Source of the DNA: Tubiluchus corallicola
Taxonomy: Eukaryota; Priapulida; Priapulimorpha; Priapulimorphida; Tubiluchidae
Direction of reading: 5' to 3'
Length of the DNA: 22,500 bases
Assembly: GCA_030141605.1 (NCBI GenBank)
Contig: JAQGDQ010000836.1
Span: 1 to 22,500 of the forward strand
Below the pieces are notes generated by a model. That model searched no databases. It saw only the letters and a list, made by a program, of their open reading frames with translations, and was not told where the DNA came from. This document shows positions 1 to 10,184 of this stretch, one piece after another. How positions within the stretch are numbered: position 1 is the stretch's first letter; each line of letters begins with the position of its first letter. The position numbers and the translations under genes are program-made.

Positions 1-485
1 GAGTTGTTAGTAATGTGGTCCTCCTAAAGAAGGGTCTCCTTGTTGTGGGTGCCATTGTTGTTCTTGGTGGCTGAGTTGTTAGTAATGTGGTCCTCCTAAA
101 GAAGGGCCGTCTCGTTGTAGGAGCCATTGTAGTTCTTGGCGGCTGAGTTGTTAGTAATGTGGTCCTCCTAAAGAAGGGCTGTCTCGTTGTAGGAGCCATT
201 GTAGTTCTTGGCGGCTGAGTTGTTAGTAATGTGGTCCTCCTAAAGAAGGGCCGTCTCGTTGTAGGAGCCATTGTAGTTCTTGGCGGCTGAGTTGTTAGTA
301 ATGTGGTCCTCCTAAAGGAGGGCCGTCTCGTTGTAGGAGCCATTGTAGTTCTCGGTGGCTGAGTTGTTAGTAATGTGGTCCTCCTAAAGAAGGGCCGTCC
401 CGTTGTAGGAGCCATTGTAGTTCTTGGTGGTAATGTGGTCCTTCTGAAAAAGCGTTCCCTTGTAGTTGGCGCGATCGTGGTAAGA
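1..485 (-). repeat. 72-bp coding tandem repeat
   Basis: Units start at 1, 73, 145, 217, 289 and 361, each exactly 72 bp (24 codons) with no indel; a degenerate, shortened copy covers about 430-485. Differences from consensus are mostly synonymous: unit 1-72 has eight base changes, none of which alters an amino acid. The three replacements I see are one Arg to Gln (145-216), one Phe to Ser (289-360) and one Arg to Gly (361-432). The array continues beyond base 1. Confidence 0.93.
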
Positions 486-640
486 GCACGTCTCGTCGTA
501 GACGTGAGACGAACTGGCAAAGGTGGCTGAGGTGGCTCATCATCGTCAGTCTGCGTGATGTAACCGCCATGTTTTCTGCTAAATTCTTGCTTGTACAGTA
601 CATTATATTGACTTCCTGGAATTTCTTGCGTGTTAACCAA
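1..640 (-). CDS. Long exon of a predicted secreted Thr/Pro/Arg-rich tandem-repeat protein (partial, runs off left edge)
   Basis: Read on the minus strand from base 640, one frame stays open for 213 codons to base 1. The exon starts after a T-rich tract and CAG, giving first residues LVNTQEIPGSQYNVLYK. Next come a basic/Gly patch (SRKHGG), an acidic DDDE, proline pairs (PPQPPLPV), then repeats. Each 24-residue repeat reads PPRTTMAPTTRRPFF followed by RRTTLLTTQ, with 8 Thr, 5 Arg and 4 Pro. Two degenerate units lead into the regular ones. The frame matches the phase-0 donor at 4612/4613, whose exon supplies MKWWGALSICTVILA; together they give a complete hydrophobic signal peptide, probably cleaved near NT/Q. 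Thr pairs suggest O-glycosylation, as in mucins. The Arg content is unusual for a mucin. I recognise no domain; cuticle, mucus, silk/adhesive or peptide-precursor roles are all possible. The 3' end lies outside the window. Reading frame is well supported, function is not. Confidence 0.72.
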   Translation of the reverse strand, partial: MVNTQEIPGSQYNVLYKQEFSRKHGGYITQTDDDEPPQPPLPVRLTSTTRRALTTIAPTTRERFFRRTTLPPRTTMAPTTGRPFFRRTTLLTTQPPRTTMAPTTRRPSFRRTTLLTTQPPRTTMAPTTRRPFFRRTTLLTTQPPRTTMAPTTRQPFFRRTTLLTTQPPRTTMAPTTRRPFFRRTTLLTTQPPRTTMAPTTRRPFFRRTTLLTT

Positions 641-656
641 CTGAAAAAAAACAATT
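641..656 (-). other. Splice acceptor with polypyrimidine tract
   Basis: On the minus strand this reads as a run of eight T followed by CAG, immediately before the first codon (TTG) of the repeat-coding exon. It is a textbook 3' splice site. The open frame enters in phase 0, matching the donor at 4611-4612. Confidence 0.7.
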
Positions 657-720
657 GAACGTTTTCAAGTTTCAAGTTTATGTAATTTTATTCGTTCCAC
701 ATGTCAAAGTAATTGCAATA

Positions 721-1230
721 TATATATATTGTATTGTATTGTATTGTATTGTATTGTATTGTATTGTATTGTATTGTATTGTATTGTATTGTATTGTATT
801 GTATTGTATTGTATTGTATTGTATTGTATTGTATTGTATTGTATTGTATTGTATTGTATTGTATTGTATTGTATTGTATTGTATTGTATTGTATTGTATT
901 GTATTGTATTGTATTGTATTGTATTGTATTGTATTGTATTGTATTGTATTGTATTGTATTGTATTGTATTGTATTGTATTGTATTGTATTGTATTGTATT
1001 GTATTGTATTGTATTGTATTGTATTGTATTGTATTGTATTGTATTGTATTGTATTGTATTGTATTGTATTGTATTGTATTGTATTGTATTGTATTGTATT
1101 GTATTGTATTGTATTGTATTGTATTGTATTGTGTTGTGTTGCGTTGCATTGCATTGCACTGCACTGCATTGCATTGCATTGCATTGCATTACGTTACTTT
1201 ACATTACATTACATTACATTATATTATACA
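721..1230. repeat. Pentanucleotide (GTATT)n microsatellite with graded variants
   Basis: Bases 731-1130 are 80 uninterrupted GTATT units. From 1131 the pentamer continues in changed forms: GTGTT, GCGTT, GCATT, GCACT, GCATT, ACGTT, ACTTT, ACATT and ATATT, to about 1230. A short (TA)n precedes it. All six reading frames are open simply because of the 5-bp period, giving false proteins of repeating VLYCI or NTIQY. It lies in the predicted intron of the minus-strand gene. Confidence 0.97.
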
Positions 1231-1895
1231 ATAGCATGTGACATTCCAAACAGCAGGCCTGTATATTTACGGTGCAAGTGGCATAGCACAAGTGAAGTAA
1301 CACGTAAAGTTCTTACCTTAGCATTAGCTAGTGTATGGGCTGCTACTATAACAGATGTACTAACATATGTACGAGCAATACACAGATACAATGCAACAAA
1401 GGATGATAATGTACTGGACACATAAAATCGTCACAATGATATTAACTAGCATTGTGAATACAACAGTTTATTAACAGACAGGTTTAGGAATAGATGTTAA
1501 GAAAAAAGGCATTTGTCATATCTATTAAAAGCAAAATAACTATGTGTGACAACCTTGTCTGCAACACAGCTTGGGCGAATCTTTAACTAACGAGCAAATA
1601 TCATACATCAAGGTACGATTAGCTTTGACTAAATTTCGTGGACGAGTTGTGTCTGTAAATGTGCTCGGATGTGAATGACAATCAGATTAAAAACATACGA
1701 ATTATTACAACATTTATGATAAACCTTCGGCTTTTTAATTATTATTTTCGAAAAATTAAAACTGTTCAGTTTGTGCAGACTCGCTTTTCTAGTTTAAGCT
1801 TTCAATTAATTGTTCCAAGCTATAGACTGACCCCAGTCCAGCAATTGGTAACATATTCTGGACATTATATAAACGTAAGAAAATACAGATAAGAA
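1231..1895. other. Unique sequence inside predicted intron, no gene recognised
   Basis: Short open frames occur on both strands just after the pentamer array (to about 1425), but neither resembles a family I know and neither has convincing splice signals. The rest is AT-rich with no repeat or RNA gene that I can identify. It sits within the ~4 kb intron of the minus-strand gene model. Confidence 0.4.
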
Positions 1896-2862
1896 AGTAG
1901 AAATTTAAGTTTGGACATTTTGCCTAGTGAACGAGAAACTAGAAATTTAAGCTTGGACATCTTGCCTAGTGAACGAGAAACTAGAAATTTAAGTTTGGAC
2001 ATTTTGCCTAGTCAACGAGAAACTAGAAATTTAAGCTTAGACGTTTTGCCTAGTCAACGAGAAACTAGAAAGTTAAGCTTGGACATTTTGCCTAGTCAAC
2101 GAGAAACTAGAAATTTAAGCTTGGACATCTTGCCTAGTGAACGAGAAACTAGAAATTTGAGCTTGGACATTTTGCCTAGTGAACGAGAAACTAGAAATTT
2201 GAGCTTGGACATTTTGCCTAGTGAACGAGAAACTAGAAATTTTAGCTTGGACATCTTGCCTAGTGAACGAGAAACTAGAAATTTAAGTTTGGACATTTTG
2301 CCTAGTCAACGAGAAACTAGAAATTTAAGCTTAGACGTTTTGCCTAGTCAACGAGAAACTAGAAAGTTAAGCTTGGACATTTTGCCTAGTCAACGAGAAA
2401 CTAGAAATTTAAGCTTAGACGTTTTGCCTAGTCAACGAGAAACTAGAAAGTTAAGCTTGGACATTTTGCCTAGTCAACGAGAAACTAGAAAGTTAAGCTT
2501 GGACATTTTGCCTAGTGAACGAGAAACTAGAAATTTAAGCTTGGACATTTTGCTCAGTGAACGAGAAACTAGAAATTTGAGCTAGGACGTTTTGCCTAGT
2601 GAACGACAAACTAGAAATTTAAGCTTGGACGTTTTGCCTAGTCAACGAGAAACTAGAAAGTTAAGCTTGGACATTTTGCCTAGTGAACGAGAAACTAGAA
2701 ATTTAAGCTTGGACGTTTTGCCTAGTGAACGACAAACTAGAAATTTAAGCTTGGACATTTTGCTCAGTGAACGAGAAACTAGAAATTTAAGCTTGGACAT
2801 TTTGCCTAGTGAACGAGAAACTAGAAATTTAAGCTTGGACGTTTTGCCTAGTGAACGAGACA
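1896..2862. repeat. 42-bp minisatellite, about 23 copies
   Basis: Units of 42 bp, most carrying a HindIII site (AAGCTT) and an inverted pair CTAGT...ACTAG. Because 42 is a multiple of three, the plus strand is open with a 14-residue unit (SERETRNLSLDILP) and variants E/Q, I/V and N/K. One unit has TAG at 2583-2585. No start codon or clear acceptor leads into the frame. Replacement changes are as common as silent ones, so I treat it as a non-coding minisatellite. The minus frame is stopped by TGA in every CAACG-bearing unit. Confidence 0.92.
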
Positions 2863-4262
2863 ATTTAGAAGCACCTGGTTGAATGTACTCACTCCAAGAA
2901 GTTTTGTTCAATCTGGTTGAATCCTAAGAAAGAAAATGATCTAACTTGATCTACATTAGTAATTGCTCTAGTTTGAAACCATCCATAATTACATCTAGTT
3001 CAGCCATATTACTACTATGTTGGGTGTAAAATATCATGATTTTAGCCTTTTTGACATTTAAGGAATGTAACATTTCCTAAAAGCACAATTAGCGCCATTA
3101 ATTAACTTGCATAACTGGTGAGCCTTGCTCATCTGCCTGTTTGGATGTTTGCTAAATAGTTATAGAAATAGAGGTACAGAGTGATTTTAGCTCGGAAAGT
3201 AAGAATTTTCAACATGTATTGTAAAAAATGTTTGCATATAGCAAAGCTTCATCCACCCTTTAAATTTTAGCATCAAACTGGGGCGTAACTTCGGCAATAG
3301 AAGCAAGAGAACATCACCACTACCGCAACCACCACTGCAGCCACCGACAAAACCGCGATTGCAAAACTCACATTTTCATTTTTATAACAAGTTATATACG
3401 TCATAATTACGTATTACCCATTATGCCATTCGTTTGTGGAATCATAGGCAAAAATTTTACAAAAATTTATTTTATTGTCTACAACGATTCTTAGTATTGA
3501 TGAAAAATTGTAAATGAATCAAATATTAAGATTTTAAACTGAAACTAAAAGATGAGTGTATTTTAAATAGGGCATCCATATAAAAGGGCATCTTTTCTAA
3601 GCACGTGGCTGGGGGGAGATGGCTGGTGCTTCACGTCTCTCCACAACTAAAGGCCTCAGGATACCGTACTTTTTGTTAGCAAGAGAAACACAATGTAATG
3701 TATTACAATTAAGCAAAACCAGCTGACTCGCCCACTCCCAACAATTAACAATTTGATTAACCTTGTTTAACTTCTGTTGTTAGCCACTTTAACAAGAGGC
3801 ATTTGTTCCAAGGTTAAGAAGATCTCAAAGTAACAAAAGACGGTTGCGTGCGCTGAGACGTTTTTGCCCGATCACTTAAGTGAGGTCAAGTATGTTAATT
3901 GTGAATTGTTGAGAAAAATTGTTGTTGTTTACAAACAAGTACGTTTGAAAGCTTTCACTTTCGTACTTCTGCTACAAATTAAATACCATGCAGTGTTACA
4001 TAAGCGGTGGATTTAGTTAAAATTATTTTAGCTGACGTCAACTTTTTTCGTTTTATTTTTGAACGTCAAGGAAAAAATTAATTAGCAATTTTTCATCCTG
4101 CTATAGGCTTTTGTAAAAAAAAAGACCCACATCATCGTAACGCTCGGTTTCTCCTCTTTCCAAAGAGCTTCCCTTTTCTCTACAACACTTCCACGAAATG
4201 GCCATTAGGACGATGTTCTGGTAATGAGGAAAAAACGGCCATTTTGGAGGTTTTCTGATAGC
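2863..4262. other. Intronic/unassigned sequence without a recognisable gene
   Basis: AT-rich DNA with no long open frame. Around 3313-3356 there is a degenerate CCA/CAC trinucleotide stretch. Bases 3600-3665 are locally GC-rich with a G run but match nothing I recognise. In the gene model this is part of the intron 641-4612. Confidence 0.4.
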
Positions 4263-4401
4263 GGTTCCTAGACTGACACCGTGCAGGTTCCTAGACTGGC
4301 ACCGTGCAGGTTCCTAGACTGGCACCGTGCAGGTTCCTAGACTGACACCGTGCTGGTTCCTAGACTGACACCGTGCTGGTTTCTAGACTGACACCGTGCT
4401 G
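4263..4401. repeat. 23-bp minisatellite, 6 copies
   Basis: Six head-to-tail 23-bp units with core TTCCTAGACTGACACCGTGC. Units 2 and 3 share a G at the CTGGCACC position; the last three units end CTG instead of CAG. This order suggests local stepwise duplication. It lies about 210 bp downstream of the predicted signal-peptide exon, within the intron. Confidence 0.95.
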
Positions 4402-4612
4402 AAGAAAATGTTACTGGGGTTGGAGGGAAATTAATGGCTCCTTTGAAAGAAAAGCAGCGAACTACACGATAATATTGGTTCTATCAGGATTGTTTCAGTT
4501 GTGTTACGCTGAATGAACAACTTAGTGTAATTACCATATCTATTGTATAAAATTATATAATACGTATACATTATGTTACGATAGTTTGAATTGCTTGAGT
4601 AGAAATACTTAC

Positions 4613-4666
4613 TGCTAAAATTACAGTGCAGATGCTGAGTGCTCCCCACCACTTCATCCTTGTGTC
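4613..4666 (-). CDS. Signal-peptide exon (exon 2) of the secreted repeat protein
   Basis: On the minus strand a pyrimidine-rich tract ends in AATAG, followed by GACACAAGG and ATG (4655-4657), with A at -3 as expected for an animal start. Fifteen codons follow, MKWWGALSICTVILA, ending exactly at GCA|GTAAGTATT, a perfect donor in phase 0. A short Lys plus hydrophobic stretch of this kind is a typical start of a secretory signal peptide, and it needs a few more residues. The exon at 640 supplies LVNTQ in the same phase. Upstream, the exon at 7157-7196 is the likely 5' UTR. The intron to 640 is 3.97 kb; a further small exon inside it cannot be excluded. The link between exons is inferred from phase and content, not from transcript data. 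Confidence 0.66.
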
Positions 4667-5126
4667 CTATTAAGTAATAAAGAAAGTTGATAATGTTCCA
4701 ACAGGTGGCAGCATGCAATATTGTTGCTATCTAATTATGCGATTATTATTAATTAAAATTATTTCTAGTACAACTTCAATAAAATTGGCAGCAGTAGACA
4801 GCTCTAATCAGCTAAATCTTGAATAAAAGCTCGGGAATTTCGGACAAGAGTTTCAAGTATATACAAGTAAGCAATATGGTACATAGTAATACAAGTAAGT
4901 GGTGCATTGACAGATAATCACATAATTCATATTCGTAACTATTTAAACAATTTTTTTCACTCTAAGGCTCACTCAAAGTCGTAATTACATATCATGTTTT
5001 CCTTTCTCAACTTTCAGGTTTATTGCTCTTACACCATTGCTATTATTACATCATTTACTTCATCCTTATTTACATTAAGTTATCTACAGCAGCATGCATA
5101 ACTATAATCATTTTTTCATTTAAGTA

Positions 5127-5166
5127 AGGTGAGTGTGTTAATGACCGTATGGTCGTACACTCACCT
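5127..5166. repeat. Perfect 10-bp inverted repeat (nested hairpin)
   Basis: AGGTGAGTGT at 5127-5136 is matched by ACACTCACCT at 5157-5166. Between them lies a second small palindrome, GACC-GTAT-GGTC. Each arm also looks like a strong splice donor (GTGAGT), one on each strand, which may be chance. Confidence 0.7.
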
Positions 5167-5357
5167 CGCACTACTCAAATTATTTTATTTAAAGTTTATT
5201 AATGTGTATGATATTGCATTTTGATGTGTGAAAATAAATTCATAGTTCATAATTCACAGTGAAGATAAACATATCAGCCGTGAATGTCGTCGCATGTAAA
5301 CTTACAATAATAACTAGTACACCAGTTGGTTTAAAAGAGTATCAGCTGATAATGCTT

Positions 5358-5469
5358 TCATTTTCTGTCGTAGATGTCACGACGGTACGTATAATGCATT
5401 ATTACTAGCTCCCCTTACAACACTTTACACCATTTACCGAAAATGTTAATGAATTACGACAGAAAATGA
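5358..5469. repeat. 15-bp perfect inverted repeat, possible foldback remnant
   Basis: TCATTTTCTGTCGTA at 5358-5372 is exactly complementary to 5455-5469, separated by 82 bp. Similarity weakens outside the arms. It could be a small foldback element or a decayed MITE; no clear target duplication is visible. Confidence 0.6.
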
Positions 5470-6974
5470 TTAATAATTCGTAAAAAATCTGACAAAAAAA
5501 CTACGAAGAGCACGACGTTTCAGTTTACCATTGTGAACTTTCCTCTAGTGAAAGAAGCAAAGAACAAAACCGCACGAAAAATTACTAAAAAACCATTAAC
5601 CATTTTTGTGGGTTTTGAAATCGCAGCAGAGCACAGAATTAAGTACTTAATACACAGCAAAGGAAAAAGCACAAAAAAGTTGTCAATCAATCTTTCATTT
5701 CATTTGAAGATTGTACACAGTGATGGACAGATTTTTTATTAGTTTTTCTGGTTCTTTTCATTAAGAAGCATTTACCAGAAGCCAGAGTACTTTTAAGCCT
5801 CGACAAAGGTTCGCTTTGACCTAAAATAATTTAAGTGAAAAGGAGCACGAATTAAAGCTCACACCACTTTGGTTGTTATCTTGGAATTTCGATCCCAAAA
5901 ATGTGGAATTTCACTCTCAAGGTTTGTTAAAATTAGGTTTCTTATAAATGAAATTCGAATTAATTTCTGAACTGTTTATTATGGCTGTAACAACAATATG
6001 ACTGTAATCTTGTGTACTATTTTTTGTTATAAAATCTACAATGAAAGGATGAAACCAGAAAAGTAGACATGCCATTAATTTTATCACAAATAGAAATAGA
6101 AAGTTTCAGTTTGAAAGCACTGAGCCTAACTCACTGCACTAAATACAACGTTTTAAGGTCATTGACGTTTTTAAATTGATAAAGTTTATCTTTGGAGGCT
6201 GTTCGACAAAAACTTCCTTTTCAGAAGCATCCCAAATTTTCGCATGAATAATTGTAACACGTGTTTGAGCTGAATTCCCTGTTTGATATGAAAATTTATT
6301 TGAGCTGACAATAAAATCACGTATCTCACAATCAGAGGATCACATTTTAACGATCTATCTACAGTAACTACTACATAGTTACACAAATTCTTCAACTACG
6401 CTTCGAACAAAGTCAAATAGTGCAAACTGAAACTACATAAAATTTTAAACATGGTAATTTTCAAAAATGTTTCTATGTATTTATTTAACAGTTATGTTGT
6501 ATAGTACTAAGAAATAATAGTTTTAGAACTTGGAAAGTAACAAAACAAGTCTCCATTAAACTTACAGCTCTTAATAAGTTACATATCTAACGATGTATGT
6601 ATCGTATAGCTTTCGGTAAATTATTTAAATTGGAGGAAGGTGCGCTAAATGAAAAACAGGCACTAACATCAGTTAGTCTTTAACGTAAGAGGCACAATTC
6701 TCACCATTGGTTATTACGTAAATAAGTGATTTGATATGATGCCACCTGGCAGAAACTTGAAGAAAAACTGGAATTAAATTTTATTCAGTTTTATTACACT
6801 TTAGGCAGATTTTACGTATTTGAAAAATTGCTATGGAAATTCATTTTACTTTCACTGAATTTACTTTAAAAGACTCACAAATGATAAACTTTAACCTGAA
6901 TCACCTATAAGAAATTGCGCGAAGCTAATTCGTTAACAAAAAGTGTAAACATTAAAAATTGAAATAATTAAGCT

Positions 6975-7000
6975 ATTATTATTATTATTATTATTATTAT
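6975..7000. repeat. (ATT)n microsatellite
   Basis: About nine ATT units in an AT-rich stretch of the predicted first intron. Similar tracts occur in both copies of the later duplication and near 21.66 kb. Confidence 0.9.
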
Positions 7001-7156
7001 AACGGATTATTTAAATAGACTGAGTTCATATTGTAATCGCTTATTGTTTTTTCATATTCTTTTACAAGTAATTTTTCAGAATGTTAATCGAAATTTTCTG
7101 GTATTTTTATGTGCAAATTAATGAAAATATTTTTGGTAAAGAGTTAAGAAACTCAC

Positions 7157-7196
7157 CTGTTTGATTTAGTTCATCCACGCAAGCACAACAGACACT
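7157..7196 (-). other. Predicted non-coding exon 1 (5' UTR)
   Basis: On the minus strand the 40 bases from the CAGT initiator (A at 7196) run to AAACAG|GTGAGTTT, a near-perfect donor. The exon contains a minimal upstream frame, ATG AAC TAA, which would not encode protein but could lower translation. The match of TATA spacing, initiator and donor supports a transcription start here. The join to the exon at 4666 is inferred. Confidence 0.5.
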
Positions 7197-7263
7197 GTTT
7201 ACATGTTTGCGGAGAAGATTACTTTTATACGTGGAGGTGTGAATCCATAGAAGGTAACCTTGG
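7196..7263 (-). promoter_or_regulatory. TATA/initiator core promoter of the minus-strand gene
   Basis: TATAAAAG is read on the minus strand at 7229-7222, and CAGT has its A at 7196, about 33 bases downstream, close to normal animal spacing. Further upstream CCAAGGTTA (7263-7255) resembles a monomeric nuclear-receptor site of the FTZ-F1 kind; this is only a weak match. The upstream 150 bp are richer in GC than their surroundings. Confidence 0.5.
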
Positions 7264-8171
7264 TCAAATGGGATGGCCCAGTTGGCGCGGATGTACGTCC
7301 CAGACGCTCATAAGTAATCTACCCCCACTCGCGAGCCGACGCCCCATCTACCTGCCATATTCATTTAACCGGGTGCAGCAATGAAGTTCATTAGAGAGGT
7401 TGTTTCAAGGTGGGTGCGCCAGCGTTCATGTTTTTTCATCATATCATCAGATTAAGTTGTTAAGGCCAAGTTCGCATTGATGTAATCTTGCAATTTAGCT
7501 GCAAAACACTGCGCCTTTGCCATTCACTAATCGATCACAAAAGCAAAAATGTTAATTCTGTTTTGAAAGGCCGCCCAAAACAGAGAATTTTGACAGCTAT
7601 AAAACAGCTTTGACGCATGTCATTTCGCTAGACATACTGAGCACCGTTATAGGATTGGTAATCAATTAGGCAAATAATTATTGATTTACAGCAACGAAAA
7701 AAATCAAAATTCGTTTTTTAAGAACCAAAAAAAGCGAATTGGGAGCAAAAGAACTAAATTTTGTGACTTATTTATCGTGCTTTTTGATAGTTATAATTCA
7801 TATTAGAATAATTTATTTTTATCCAAAATACAATTATATTTTACCAACTTGTGAGAGAAGTGACAACCAAGCATCATATATGAAGTAACTACGTACATCG
7901 TATGTAATAAAGTAACTATTGATGTAACTTTGTCTCTTGCTTAAGCGATTTATTTGCATCGCTAAAACAGGTTCATATTATTTAATATGTCAGCTGGTTA
8001 ATGTTGTATTATTCTTAGCAATAAACTAATAACTTTAGCGTCTATTGCTGTCGCTTATTTTACAGTTTTTATTTGATGTTTTAGGATTTTGTTGCGTTTT
8101 CTTGTACGGCTATTTTTTCTTATCGTTGCATATTGATGATGAAGTATTTTTATGATAGTCAATAAAAGTAT

Positions 8172-8172
<1 letters not shown>
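7264..8172. other. Upstream flank, no gene recognised
   Basis: Bases 7264-7420 are relatively GC-rich and may hold proximal control sites for the minus-strand promoter. The remainder to the ACT array is AT-rich with no open frame of note. TATAAAAC at about 7600 (plus) lacks other promoter support. Confidence 0.35.
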
Positions 8173-8994
<822 letters not shown>

Positions 8995-10184
8995 GTTTTA
9001 ACATGTGACGTTTAAACACAACTGTATGGAACCGAAGTCATGCAAGTGGTCAAGCAGCCGATTAATGCGAAGTAATTAAACATTGTCACGCTCTAGTGAA
9101 ATTCAAGTTGGAAATGAGGCTGCAGTGTTTGAAAAGCCTATGTTTTGTAAACTGCAATCTCAAACAATTTTTACGTGTGAAAAACTTACCTCTTACAGTC
9201 TGAATGATCCCCTATAGTAGTAGGGCACTAAGGCAGTAGTATAGCAGTACCAATGAGGTATCAGTATAAACCAAAGCTGCTTTTTGTCGTGTCACGGAAA
9301 CTATGATATCGCAAAGTTCCCATTGTATATAACAAGATTACTGAGTCAAAATAATTTGAATGTCAGTTTAAAAACTTTCTGTACTCAATGGTACTGCTCT
9401 ATTCTACAATGGTATTTCTGCAACAAGCAGGCAGTAGGCATTACAATTGTTTGTTTCCTCCCGTCTTGTTTTCATTTTATTTTCTAAGGAAACAAATACA
9501 AACAACTGCTACTGACTAGTTACGCAAAAGCATTACGTACATTAAATGCTTAGACATAATTTTCGATTAGATTTTGAAAAACGAAGACGCCCTCTCTAGC
9601 AGTCTCACCTTGCCCTTTTCCGCAGGAGTAGACATTCTAGATGTCCAGAGATTATTTTATTCTGACCTCAAATACCATTTTATTTCAAAAGAAATTTTTC
9701 CATTTTTGCAAGACCTTTTTAACGTGTTATTACAATAAATGCCTCAGGTAATCAAGCGTTGCATTAACGTACATTTAATTTTGAATAAGAACAGAAAAAA
9801 TTCTTGCTAAGTTCTGCCAGTGTAGTTAATTAATTCACATAAAATTATATAGATCAACTAAAGTCATTCCTCAGTTGCATATATAAAAATCAGTATAAAA
9901 TATGGAACAGATAGCATAATGGTGTTGATGTTGATGGAAATGACGGCGGCGGCTGCGACGATGACGGCAGCGGGTAGTAGCAAAAAATAAACTAAGGCGT
10001 CTGGACTAGTTAGACAAACAGCCAACGAAGGTATTAAACTAGTGGTTTTTCCTGTTGAATACGAACTTCAACGTTACTCATTAACCTACTAATCAGCATC
10101 TTCTTGCAATTTTGCATGTTAATGTTCGTAGCCTGACAAAGGTCTCAGTACTTACTATCTTTAAGAAAATTACTGGAAATGAAG
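8995..10184. other. Unassigned AT-rich sequence
   Basis: No recognised gene. The open frame 9284-9487 has no support. A degenerate GAC/GCG/GAT trinucleotide stretch lies at about 9921-9982. No RNA gene or splice structure could be supported. Confidence 0.4.

Larger units (their letters stand above)
4667..7156 (-). other. Predicted first intron, otherwise unassigned
   Basis: This spans from the GTGAGT donor at 7151-7156 to the AATAG acceptor at 4667-4668 on the minus strand. It is AT-rich, with short open frames only (for example 5533-5742 plus and 6186-6395 minus), none recognised. It contains the two inverted repeats listed separately and an (ATT)n tract at 6975-7000. Confidence 0.45.

Noticed and set aside
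367-675. 102-codon minus-strand open frame starting at 675
   Set aside because: It ends within the repeat at a stop and crosses the T-rich acceptor; the alternate frame is open through all units and shows silent-only divergence.
655-1425. Long open frames on both strands across the GTATT array
   Set aside because: A stop-free 5-bp repeat is open in every frame; the predicted repeats of VLYCI and NTIQY carry no coding signal.
4431-4718. 95-codon minus-strand open frame over the signal-peptide exon
   Set aside because: It is in another frame and crosses both splice sites of the better-supported exon at 4613-4666.
7598-7608. TATAAAAC as a plus-strand promoter
   Set aside because: No initiator, open exon or donor follows at useful spacing.
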